A DNA stretch of 19,303 bases from JADJOY01 sp964450125 (GTDB lineage: Bacteria; JADJOY01): contig CAYVDO010000115.1 in the NCBI GenBank assembly GCA_964450125.1, forward strand, positions 1 through 19,303, written 5' to 3'. Position 1 is the stretch's first letter. Every line of letters starts with the position of its first letter. Under the pieces are notes generated by a model. The model searched no databases and had not been told where the DNA came from. It was given only the letters and a program-made list of their open reading frames with translations. Made by a program: the position numbers and the translations under genes. Shown one piece after another: positions 1 through 7,280 of the stretch.

Positions 1-14
1 CGAAAGGACGTGCC

Positions 15-1166
15 GTGCGCAGCCGAGACGCGTACGAAGAGCTCGAGCTCACGAACCTGGCGCCGTACGGGGCGAAGAGCCGCCTCTCACGCGGTCGTCG
101 CTACTCCGAGAACGAAGATCCGGTGCGCACCGCGTTTCAGCGCGACCGCGACCGCATCATCCACTCGGCGGCGTTCCGGCGCCTCGAATACAAGACGCAG
201 GTCTTCGTCAATCACGAAGGCGACTACTACCGCACCCGCCTCACCCACACGCTGGAAGGCACGCAGATCGCGCGCTCGATCGCACGCGCGCTGCGAGTGA
301 ACGAGGAGCTCGCGGAGGCCGTGAGCCTCGCCCACGATCTCGGCCACACGCCATTCGGTCACTCGGGCGAGCGCGTCCTCGACGAGCTGATGCGCGATCA
401 CGGCGGCTTCGAGCACAACGTGCAGAGCCTGCGGATCGTGGAGGAGCTCGAGGAACGCTACGCGGCGTTTCCGGGTCTGAACCTCACGTGGGAGGTTCGC
501 GAATGCATCGCCAAGCATTCGAAGCGGCCGAGACATCCCACCATCGCTCAGTACGATCCCAGCCTGGCGCCGTGCCTGGAGGCGACCATCGCCAACCTGG
601 CCGACGAGATCGCCTACAACAACCACGACGTCGATGACGGCATCACCTCGGGAATGCTCACGTTCGAGCAGCTCGCCTCCGTACGGCTGTGGCGCGACGC
701 CCACGCCGCCGTGGTCGAGCGCGAACGCAAGCTCGAGCCGCACCTGGTCCTCTACCAAGTGATCCGCTGCATCATCAATTGGCAGGTGATGGATCTGATC
801 CGCGCCAGCGAGGAGAATCTGCAGCGGCTCGGCATCCAAACACTCGACGACGTGCGCGCCGCGAAGGAGCCGCTGGTCACCTTCGGCGCCGACATGGCGG
901 CGCTCAACGCCGAGCTCAAGCGCTTCCTGAAGGCCAACCTCTACGATCACCACCGCGTGATGCGCATGTCGGCCAAGGCCCAGCGCTTCTTGCGCGAGCT
1001 CTTCCAGGCGTATTGCTCGGATCCGCGCCAGATGCCGCCTGCGGTGCAGCGCAGGATCGAGCACGAAGGGCTCGAGCGCGCGGTCGCCGATCACATCGCG
1101 GGCATGACGGATCGCTCGGCGCTCGACGAGTACAAGAAGCTCTTCGACCCGTACGAACGAGTGTGA
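15..1166 (+). CDS. dgt: dGTPase-like HD-domain triphosphohydrolase
   Basis: The 383-residue protein belongs to the deoxyguanosinetriphosphate triphosphohydrolase family, cytosolic enzymes that hydrolyse dGTP or other dNTPs to the nucleoside and triphosphate and so trim the dNTP pool. The HD metal site is visible: His78 in LTHTLEGTQIAR, His107-Asp108 in AHDLGHTPFGH, and Asp197 in LADEIAYNNHDVDDG. The N-terminal segment SENEDPVRTAFQRDRDRIIHS and FRRLEYKTQVF are typical of the shorter (about 380 residue) type 2 branch, and length is normal for it. I chose the GTG at 15 because AAAGGA at 3-8 lies six bases upstream; the frame is open to the window edge, so an earlier start cannot be excluded. The substrate range of this branch is often broader than dGTP, so 'dGTPase-like' is the safe name. 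No partner gene is visible upstream within the window. Confidence 0.93.
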   Translation: MRSRDAYEELELTNLAPYGAKSRLSRGRRYSENEDPVRTAFQRDRDRIIHSAAFRRLEYKTQVFVNHEGDYYRTRLTHTLEGTQIARSIARALRVNEELAEAVSLAHDLGHTPFGHSGERVLDELMRDHGGFEHNVQSLRIVEELEERYAAFPGLNLTWEVRECIAKHSKRPRHPTIAQYDPSLAPCLEATIANLADEIAYNNHDVDDGITSGMLTFEQLASVRLWRDAHAAVVERERKLEPHLVLYQVIRCIINWQVMDLIRASEENLQRLGIQTLDDVRAAKEPLVTFGADMAALNAELKRFLKANLYDHHRVMRMSAKAQRFLRELFQAYCSDPRQMPPAVQRRIEHEGLERAVADHIAGMTDRSALDEYKKLFDPYERV

Positions 1167-1395
1167 GCGACGCGCGGGTGGCCGTGAAGGCCTTCCCTAA
1201 GGTTCGTGTCGGGATTCGCCGACGATCGTCCCAACCGCGGGCGCTCGGATGCGCCGCCCGAACCCGAATGCCGAAACCGTACGAGCGAACGCGAGATCTC
1301 CCGGCGCTTCGGTTACCGGGCCGGTGATGGCGGCACGCGTCAGCAGGGCGGAGGGCTGGAAAGCCCCCTGGGGAAACCTCGACGGCCTCGACTAA
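1167..1395. other. Gene-free stretch after dgt
   Basis: About 230 bases between the dgt stop codon and the repeat element hold no convincing gene. The only open frame (1206-1406) is short, has no recognisable motif and runs into the repeat. Small inverted repeats are present, for example CCCGG 1300-1304 with CCGGG 1316-1320, and GGGCT 1353-1357 with AGCCC 1362-1366 around a GGAA loop. None is followed by a T run, so I do not call a terminator. It could be spacer, the remains of an inserted element, or an unrecognised RNA. Confidence 0.5.
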
Positions 1396-1568
1396 CAGGC
1401 TACTGAAAAAGGCACGCGCCAGAGGCGCGCCGACGAGCGTAGCGAGTCGGCTCGGGGGTGGGGCCCTTTGAGCACCGCGTTTTTCGTGGGGCGGGGGTCT
1501 GGTTGAGACCCCCGAGGAAGCGTCGGCAGGCTCGAAAAACTCGCGACTGCAAGTATTTCAGCAGCCTG
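1396..1568. repeat. MITE-like non-coding repeat with terminal inverted repeats
   Basis: This 173-base element begins with CAGGCTACTGAAA (1396-1408) and ends with TTTCAGCAGCCTG (1556-1568), whose reverse complement matches the left end at 12 of 13 positions. Inside are further strong hairpins: GCCGAC 1429-1434 with GTCGGC 1446-1451, and an 8-bp stem GGGGGTCT 1493-1500 with AGACCCCC 1506-1513 around a five-base loop. There is no transposase. A plus-strand open frame crosses it (from 1458), but it is more likely a by-product of the structured repeat than a gene. The layout fits a miniature inverted-repeat element or the ends of a larger insertion sequence. I believe similar CAGGCTGCTGAAA-ended repeats occur in many copies in related genomes, but that is memory, not shown here. 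Confidence 0.65.
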
Positions 1569-1572
1569 CTAA

Positions 1573-1601
1573 CTCGCCGCTGCGAGTCTTTCAGCAGCCT
1601 G
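1573..1601. repeat. Second copy of the element's right terminus
   Basis: The last 29 bases of the repeat (1540-1568) recur 33 bases further on at 1573-1601 with 25 of 29 positions identical, ending again in TTTCAGCAGCCTG. This copy contains a perfect stem, ACTCGC 1572-1577 with GCGAGT 1582-1587 around four bases. Its last base touches the stop codon of the minus-strand TldD-like gene (1602-1604), so it sits exactly at that gene's 3' end. It suggests a tandem or nested insertion, or partial duplication of one end. A transcription-terminating role for the hairpin is possible, but no U run follows it on the minus strand. Confidence 0.6.
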
Positions 1602-3341
1602 TCACGGCGCTTGTCGCAGCAACACCGGTGGTGCGAGGAGCGGCGGACGTCGCAAGGGCGTGGACAGTCGCTGCAGCTCGATGCCCTGAACCACCACCGA
1701 CGGCGCGATCTCGGTGACCGGGATGTAGCCAGACTCGGCGCCGCAGTACCCATTCATGACTCGCACGTCGTCGCCGGCGGCCAGGATTCGTGAGATGGCG
1801 GCGAGCGGCGTCCCCACGATCTCGACACCTCGCACCAGCGTCCTCCCGCCGTTCGCGGGATCGACGCGGTAGGCGAGCCCTGGCGTGGCGCGAAACGCCT
1901 GGTAGCTCTGGCGCGACGTGTTGGTCTCGCCCGAGGTCACGTCCTCGAGGATCAGACCGAACGGCTTGCCCTGCTTGCGCACCTCGTCGAGCAGGATCTC
2001 TTGCAGCCGCGCCGCGGACACGCTCTCCGAGGCACTCACCTCGAGACTCGCCATGCGACCGATGGGATCGCGCTTCCCGTCCGAGCGCCCGTGACCATTC
2101 GAAGTGAGAAAGCCGGGCACTGGCGTGCGGCTCATGAGATAGCCCTTCAAGATTCCGTTCTCGATGAGCACCGCCTTGGACGCGGGCGTCGCCTCCTCGT
2201 CGAAGCGGTAATGCCCGTAGAGGCTCGAGCCACGCACTTGTGCGACGGTGGGATCGTCGACCACGGAGATGAAGGTCGGCACGACTTGCTGGCCGAGCTT
2301 GGCGGTGAAGGTCTGGCCGCTCGCCTTGCTGCGCTGGCGCTCGCCTTCCAGACGATGGCCGACGGCCTCGTGGAAGAAGACGCCCGTGCCCGAGGGATCG
2401 AGAAGCGCCGGGGCGGCTTCCGGCGAGAGCACGGGCGCGTCGCGCAGTGCGAGCGTCTCGCGCGCCATGCCGGCGATCTCGTCGTGGATGGCCGCGTCCG
2501 TGGGCATCAGCTCGGCCGCCCGATGGTAGAACGTGCGGGTCCGCGAGAGCTTCATGCCGTCGGGCGCCGTGGCGTTGGCCTCGGCGTAGAGCGACCAGTA
2601 CTGATCCTCGGTGACGAGACGCGTGCCGTCGGTCTGCACGAAATAGCGGCGTTCGCGGCGCACGTCGAAGATCATCGAGCCCTCGGTCAGGTGCTCGAAC
2701 GAGCGCAGAAACGCGGTCTCGCGGCGCAGAAGCGGCAGCCAGCGCTCCTCGTCCACCACCAGCGGCGTCTCGGGCTCGCTGGCACGGACCGGATCGCGGC
2801 CCGCGAAGTCGTCGACGGTCTCGTTGGGGTCGACCTCGAACACGCGCTTGCCCTGCTTGGCCGCGAGCTCGGCGAGCGCGTCCTTGTACGCGGCATCGGT
2901 GAGCCGCCAGAGCGCCGTTCGCAGTGCGTCGGGATCGTCGTCGAGGGGCGCCTGGCGGAAACCGTAGACGTCGCTCGACTCGCTCTCGAGGTCCATGTCG
3001 GGCGGATCCACCATGGTGTTGTCGAAGTGCGGCGTACCGACGCGCACCTCCACGTAGAGACGACGCCGGTGACTGGCGGACCGCTCGTTGATGGCTCCCG
3101 AGACCGCGCCCATGCGGCGCACGTCTTCGTCCTCGAGCACGTAGGAAATGAAGTAGGGACGCTGGTAGTGCTCGAGGGTGAGCTCCTTCTTGCTGCGATC
3201 GAGCTCACGCTTCATCGAGTCGAGAATGAGATCGTCGTCGGCGCGGCTGGTGCGCGGAGCCGCGAGCGCCGCGAGGAGCGCGACGGTGCCGAACGACCAA
3301 ACGAGACGACGCGTCGACGAAGGAATCGATGGGAAGCGCAT
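1602..3341 (-). CDS. Exported TldD/PmbA-family metallopeptidase homologue
   Basis: The 579-residue product carries the TldD active-site motif GVFFHEAVGHRLEGE, with His324, Glu325 and His329 as the HExxxH zinc site. Cys533 in NGYCGAESGYIP lies where the family has its third ligand. Classical TldD is a cytoplasmic protein of about 480 residues that pairs with TldE/PmbA to cleave peptides such as microcin B17 precursor and CcdA. This one is longer and begins with a basic, hydrophobic, small-residue segment (RRLVWSFGTVALLAALAAP, then TSRADDD) that reads as a Sec signal peptide, so it probably works in the periplasm. No TldE partner gene is adjacent. I chose the ATG at 3341 over an in-frame TTG at 3374 because it puts the signal peptide in a normal position. 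Substrate is unknown. Confidence 0.88.
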   Translation of the reverse strand: MRFPSIPSSTRRLVWSFGTVALLAALAAPRTSRADDDLILDSMKRELDRSKKELTLEHYQRPYFISYVLEDEDVRRMGAVSGAINERSASHRRRLYVEVRVGTPHFDNTMVDPPDMDLESESSDVYGFRQAPLDDDPDALRTALWRLTDAAYKDALAELAAKQGKRVFEVDPNETVDDFAGRDPVRASEPETPLVVDEERWLPLLRRETAFLRSFEHLTEGSMIFDVRRERRYFVQTDGTRLVTEDQYWSLYAEANATAPDGMKLSRTRTFYHRAAELMPTDAAIHDEIAGMARETLALRDAPVLSPEAAPALLDPSGTGVFFHEAVGHRLEGERQRSKASGQTFTAKLGQQVVPTFISVVDDPTVAQVRGSSLYGHYRFDEEATPASKAVLIENGILKGYLMSRTPVPGFLTSNGHGRSDGKRDPIGRMASLEVSASESVSAARLQEILLDEVRKQGKPFGLILEDVTSGETNTSRQSYQAFRATPGLAYRVDPANGGRTLVRGVEIVGTPLAAISRILAAGDDVRVMNGYCGAESGYIPVTEIAPSVVVQGIELQRLSTPLRRPPLLAPPVLLRQAP

Positions 3342-3433
3342 GACGCGCGAGCTTCTCACCGCGCGATCGACCAATCAAACCGCGCGGCGATCGGACGCGA
3401 CGCAGCGTTCCGTCGTCTCGATACGCGTGAGAA

Positions 3434-3476
3434 GCTAGCCCTGAAGTAAGCGCGAAGCGAATACTTCAGGGCTAGC
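3434..3476. promoter_or_regulatory. Perfect 15-bp inverted repeat at the start of the aminotransferase gene
   Basis: GCTAGCCCTGAAGTA (3434-3448) and TACTTCAGGGCTAGC (3462-3476) are exact reverse complements separated by 13 bases. The right arm ends three bases before the ATG at 3480 and contains AGGG, the only plausible ribosome binding site for that gene. A transcript starting upstream would fold the site into a stable stem. It could also be a protein-binding operator for the divergent gene pair, or a dispersed palindromic repeat that landed here. The TldD-like gene starts 93 bases away on the other strand. Confidence 0.7.
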
Positions 3477-3479
3477 GAA

Positions 3480-4622
3480 ATGATCTACCTCGATCACGCC
3501 GCCACGAGCTTCCCGAAACCCGAGCGCGTGATTCGGGCGGTGGAACGTTGCCTGCGCGAGGTCGCGGGAAGCCCGGCGCGCGGCGGTCACGTCGGCGTGC
3601 TCGACGCGAACCGCATCGTGTTCGCGACCCGCGAGCGCGCCGCACGGCTCCTCGGTGTCGGCGACGCCGCGCGCGTGGTGCTGACGAGCGGCGCGACGCT
3701 GGCGATCAACCTGGCGCTCGCGGGTACCCTCGCGCCGGGCGATCACGTGCTCACCACCGACATGGAGCACAACGCCGTGGCGCGGCCGTTGGCTCGTCTG
3801 CGAAGGCTCGGCGTGGAGGTGGGCGTGGCCCCCCACCTCGCCGACGGCCGGCTTTTCGTCGCCGAGCTCGATCGCCATGCACGTTCGACCACGCGCTGGG
3901 TCGTGGTGAATCACGCCTCGAACGTCGACGGACGGGCGCTCGATCTCGCAGCGATTGCCGACTGGTGCGCGGCGCGCGGCACACGGCTGGGCGTGGACGC
4001 GGCCCAATCGGCCGGCTACCTGCCGCTCGACGTCGATCGTCTGGGGATCGGCTGGCTCGCTTGCTCGGGGCACAAGGGGCTTTGGGGTCCACAAGGCACT
4101 GGCTTGCTGGCCGTGGGCAACGGGGTCCGGATCGATCCGGTCCTCGCCGGTGGCACCGGATCGAAGTCGGAGTCCGAAGAGCAACCGCGCGAGCTTCCGG
4201 ATGCGCTCGAATCGGGAACGCCCAACACACCGGGAATCGCGGGCCTCGGCGAGGCGCTGGCGTTCGTGGCCGAGCAAGGCATCGCAACGCTTCACGAGCG
4301 CGCGCAGCCGCTGGCCCGAATGCTCGAACGAAGGCTACGGGCGATCGGCGGCGTCGACGTGTGGGGACCGGGCGATGCCGCGAACGCAGTTCCGGTGGTC
4401 TCGTTCGTGATCCGCGATGCCGACCCGGTCCTCGTCGCGGCACGCCTCGAGGACGATTGGGGTATTCGCGTACGCGTGGGTCTTCACTGCGCCCCCGCGG
4501 CACACCGCCGTCTCGGTACCTTTCCGTCCGGCACGCTGCGCGCCTCGCCGGGCCCGCTCACCACCGAGCGCGAGATCGACGCCCTGGCGAGCGCCGTGGC
4601 CGAGATCGCTCATTCCGCGTGA
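3480..4622 (+). CDS. Class V aminotransferase, cysteine desulfurase type
   Basis: The 380-residue protein is a PLP enzyme of the class V aminotransferase fold, close to the SufS/CsdA-like cysteine desulfurases that take sulfur from L-cysteine to form alanine and an enzyme persulfide. The opening MIYLDHAATSFPKPERV is typical. The PLP lysine is Lys199 in ACSGHKGLWGPQGTG, the cofactor-contacting stretch VDAAQSAG is at 172-178, and Cys337 in RVGLHCAP occupies the persulfide position. Length is slightly shorter than SufS (about 405), as in the 'cysteine desulfurase family protein' branch. No SufE, SufU or scaffold gene is adjacent, so the sulfur acceptor is unknown. The gene is followed after 13 bases by the glycosyltransferase, suggesting co-transcription without obvious functional link. 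Its start region is covered by the inverted repeat at 3434-3476. Confidence 0.9.
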   Translation: MIYLDHAATSFPKPERVIRAVERCLREVAGSPARGGHVGVLDANRIVFATRERAARLLGVGDAARVVLTSGATLAINLALAGTLAPGDHVLTTDMEHNAVARPLARLRRLGVEVGVAPHLADGRLFVAELDRHARSTTRWVVVNHASNVDGRALDLAAIADWCAARGTRLGVDAAQSAGYLPLDVDRLGIGWLACSGHKGLWGPQGTGLLAVGNGVRIDPVLAGGTGSKSESEEQPRELPDALESGTPNTPGIAGLGEALAFVAEQGIATLHERAQPLARMLERRLRAIGGVDVWGPGDAANAVPVVSFVIRDADPVLVAARLEDDWGIRVRVGLHCAPAAHRRLGTFPSGTLRASPGPLTTEREIDALASAVAEIAHSA

Positions 4623-4635
4623 GGCCGTGCGCGCG

Positions 4636-6744
4636 ATGAGAGCGATTTCGAGTGTGGGCGGAGCTCTGTCCCCCTACCCGGCCACCCGTCGCTCGCTTCG
4701 TGTCTGCGTGGCGGCCGTGTGCCTGGCGACTGCAGCAACGCTGCTCGTCGGTTACCGCCTCGGCGATCGAGCGCTGCACGAGTTCGACGAGCCGCTCACC
4801 GGGTCGCGTGCGCTCGCGATGCTCACGAATGACGAGCCCCTCACCGTCTACTTCAACGGGACGCCCGACTACCGCAAACCGCCGCTCAACTACTGGCTCA
4901 TCGCCGCCGCGTACCGCGTGGGCGGCGTGAGCGAGCTGACCACTCGGCTGCCGGTCGCGATCGCAGCAGGCTTGCTGCTGATCGCGCTCTACCGTCTCGG
5001 GCGCTGGATGGCCGATCCGCACGCCGGCGCGCTCGCCGTGGTGGCGCTTCTCGGCAGCGGTCTCTTCCTGGTGCGCGCGCGCTACGCCACCGCCGACATG
5101 CTGCTCTACGCCGCCACCCTGGACGCGATGCTCGCATGCGTCGAAGCGCGATACGTCCGCGCCGGTCTGGGAGTGGGAATCGCGATCCTCGCCAAGGGGC
5201 TCGCGGGCGTGCTGGCGCCACTGGTGGTGCTCGTGTGGATCGCGCTCACGGGAAACCTGGCACCGCTCAGGCGCCCAGGGCTGTGGCTGGGAGTGGCGAT
5301 GGCGGCGGTGGTGATCGCACCGTGGGCGGCCTGGAACGCGCTTCGCCACCACGATGGGTTCGTGGAGGTCTTCTGGAAGGGCGAGACCGCCAACCGGCTG
5401 GCGCGCAGGATGCCGTGGCCCGCGCTTCTCGGTTTCTACGGGCGAAGGCTCGCCGACCAGCTCGACCTGCTTCCCGCGGCGGCGCTCTTGGCGCCTTTCG
5501 CGGCGCGGCTCGACCCCACGTCACGACGCGAATGGCGGCGTCCCGCGCTGCTCATCGCATTCGCCGCCGCCGCGCTCGGCACGCTCGCGACGATCCGCCC
5601 ACCCAATGCGCATTACGTGCTGATCCCGGCGTTGCCGCTGGCACTGGCGGCAGGCGTGGGATTGCGTGCCCTCGCGCGTGCCCGCGGCACGCGAGCCGCG
5701 CTCGGCTGGCTCCTGCTCGGCGCGGCGACGGGCTGGTCGACGTGGGCGATGGATCGTGCGTCCACCTCGCTCGTGCCGGTGGCAGTCGCCGCGGCGCTCG
5801 CCGTCGTCGCGCTCGCGCTGGTGTTCTACGAGGACACCGGACCACCGCTCGCACGAGTGGGAGTGATCGCATTCGGCGCGGCAGCCCTGCTGGCAGCAGG
5901 TACCGATCTCGATGACGTGCTCGAACATCCGGGGTCGGCGGCTGCGGTGCGCGCTGTGGCGCCCGCCATCCGCGACGCGACCGATCCCTCGCAGTCGATT
6001 GCCTACGAGGGCCGGCAGCTCCAGACCGCGGTCTTCTACAGTCAGCGGAACGTGATCGGCCTCGACGCGCTCCTCGAATCGAGCGAGGCCCTGCCGGAGC
6101 AATGGGCCGGCATCTTCACTTCGCCGATCTACCGCGGGCTCGCGGGCTGGGATGCCACGCTGCTCGCGAGCCAGGGCGCGACCTCCGCGGTCCTGCTTCG
6201 CCGCAACGAGAGCGACGCGACGCCGAGCACGATGCCGCGACTCGTGGTGCCACCTGCGCTCGCCGAGCGCGCGTTCGAGACGTATCGCTTGCTCGGCGCG
6301 GCACCCGTGCGCATCGAACGCGAGGGCTTCGTGAACGTGATCGCCATCGCGCGCGAGGCGCGTTCCTGGCAAGCGTTGGCGACGCCAGCGGGCGCGGCGC
6401 CGCCGCTCGTCCGCGACGCCACCTCGTACGCATGGTCCGTCGACCTCGGCGCGCCCGCCCACGTGGCGGCGCTTCGCATCGTGCTCGACCTCAAGAAGCG
6501 TGATCATCTCCCGGGCCTCGCGATCGCCGCATCGACTGAGAACGGCGAGCTCCACGAGTTGGTCTCGACCGGCGAGATCTGGACCGGTTACGCGTGGGAC
6601 GGAGCATCGATCCACGCCACGCGCGGGTCGTTCGTCGAAGCGCGGTTTCCGGCCACCGAGGCGCGCGCGCTCAGCATTCGCATCGTCCAACCGCGCAATC
6701 CACCGGCGATCGTGCCCACGGCCGTCGAGCTCAGCTCGCGCTGA
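4636..6744 (+). CDS. GT39/ArnT-like membrane glycosyltransferase with beta-sandwich-like C-terminal region
   Basis: The 702-residue protein looks like a polytopic glycosyltransferase of the GT39/ArnT type, which uses a polyprenyl-phosphate sugar and acts on the periplasmic side of the membrane. After a first membrane helix (about 22-40), the first loop has HEFDEPLTGSRAL with Asp51-Glu52 as the catalytic acidic pair, followed by DYRKPPLNYWL. RYATADMLL (149-157) and NAHYVLIPALPLALAAG are further family signatures. About ten hydrophobic segments run to roughly residue 422. The last 125 or so residues (VDLGAPAHVAALRIVLD ... ARALSIRIVQPRN) are soluble and resemble a discoidin (F5/8 C) type sandwich, which is tentative. 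The ATG at 4636 is chosen; a GTG at 4627 is an alternative, and the longer open frame before it overlaps the aminotransferase gene. The sugar and acceptor are unknown. Confidence 0.85.
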   Translation: MRAISSVGGALSPYPATRRSLRVCVAAVCLATAATLLVGYRLGDRALHEFDEPLTGSRALAMLTNDEPLTVYFNGTPDYRKPPLNYWLIAAAYRVGGVSELTTRLPVAIAAGLLLIALYRLGRWMADPHAGALAVVALLGSGLFLVRARYATADMLLYAATLDAMLACVEARYVRAGLGVGIAILAKGLAGVLAPLVVLVWIALTGNLAPLRRPGLWLGVAMAAVVIAPWAAWNALRHHDGFVEVFWKGETANRLARRMPWPALLGFYGRRLADQLDLLPAAALLAPFAARLDPTSRREWRRPALLIAFAAAALGTLATIRPPNAHYVLIPALPLALAAGVGLRALARARGTRAALGWLLLGAATGWSTWAMDRASTSLVPVAVAAALAVVALALVFYEDTGPPLARVGVIAFGAAALLAAGTDLDDVLEHPGSAAAVRAVAPAIRDATDPSQSIAYEGRQLQTAVFYSQRNVIGLDALLESSEALPEQWAGIFTSPIYRGLAGWDATLLASQGATSAVLLRRNESDATPSTMPRLVVPPALAERAFETYRLLGAAPVRIEREGFVNVIAIAREARSWQALATPAGAAPPLVRDATSYAWSVDLGAPAHVAALRIVLDLKKRDHLPGLAIAASTENGELHELVSTGEIWTGYAWDGASIHATRGSFVEARFPATEARALSIRIVQPRNPPAIVPTAVELSSR

Positions 6745-6820
6745 GCGGGACGGCGTCGCGCGACGGTTCCGCCGCGCTGCGCGGCGCGCTACGTTTCTCG
6801 CTCGCTCGGGAGGCATCGCC

Positions 6821-7237
6821 ATGGCCACCGCTCCGCAGGGTCCCGCACGACAGTTCTTTCTCACCGACACGCTGCGCTGGGTGCCCGCGCAGGGTCTCGA
6901 AGGGGTGCAGGAGATCGGCCTCGCCAAGCGCACGCCCGACGGTCCGGACGAGATCGTCGGCTACGACAAGATCGTGGAGGGCCAGAACTACCTCTACGCC
7001 CAGCGCAAATGCCGCGTGACCAAAGCCTTCGGTAACGGCAACGTCGGCATCACCTTCGAGCTCAAGGAAGACTTCTGGTGGCGGAACTGCGTCCCCGCCC
7101 GCGAGCTCAAACCCATCCCCGAGAAAAAGCCCAAGAAGCCGATCGCCAAGCCCGCACCCGCCGCGCCCAAGCCCGCCGCCGAAGCGGCTGCACCACCGGT
7201 ACCAGCGGCCGCACCCGGCGATCCGCCGTCGACGTGA
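6821..7237 (+). CDS. Small unknown protein with Lys/Pro/Ala-rich tail
   Basis: A 138-residue protein that I do not recognise. GGGAGG at 6808-6813 lies seven bases before the ATG at 6821, which makes this start convincing even though the frame is open upstream. Residues 1-95 look like a compact globular domain (MATAPQGPARQFFLTDTLRW, then GYDKIVEGQNYLY, GNVGITFELKEDFWWRN) with two cysteines. The rest is low-complexity KKPKKPIAKPAPAAPKP, then Ala/Pro, likely disordered and possibly nucleic-acid or surface binding. There is no signal peptide or membrane helix. It lies 76 bases after the glycosyltransferase gene and converges with the HAD gene on the other strand. Confidence 0.8.
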   Translation: MATAPQGPARQFFLTDTLRWVPAQGLEGVQEIGLAKRTPDGPDEIVGYDKIVEGQNYLYAQRKCRVTKAFGNGNVGITFELKEDFWWRNCVPARELKPIPEKKPKKPIAKPAPAAPKPAAEAAAPPVPAAAPGDPPST

Positions 7238-7256
7238 AGCCTCGCGACCGAGCGCA

Positions 7257-7280
7257 GGAGCTGCTCAACCGAGCAGGTCC
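7257..7280. terminator. Possible bidirectional terminator hairpin
   Basis: CTGCTC (7261-7266) pairs with GAGCAG (7271-7276) around AACC. After one mismatch, GGA (7257-7259) pairs with TCC (7278-7280). It sits between two convergent genes and overlaps the stop codon of the HAD gene. No T run flanks it on either side, so a terminator role is only suggested by position. Confidence 0.3.

Noticed and set aside
1458..1793. A 111-codon open frame across the repeat and the 3' end of the TldD-like gene
   Set aside because: It is composed of structured repeat sequence and antisense coding sequence; I regard it as a by-product.
2001..3449. A 482-codon plus-strand open frame opposite the TldD-like gene
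   Set aside because: Its Arg/Glu/His-rich composition and lack of motifs mark it as an antisense shadow in GC-rich DNA, while the minus strand encodes a clear TldD family protein.
5521..6933. A 470-codon minus-strand open frame opposite the glycosyltransferase
   Set aside because: Arg-rich and without motifs, it is antisense to a membrane protein with recognisable GT39 signatures.
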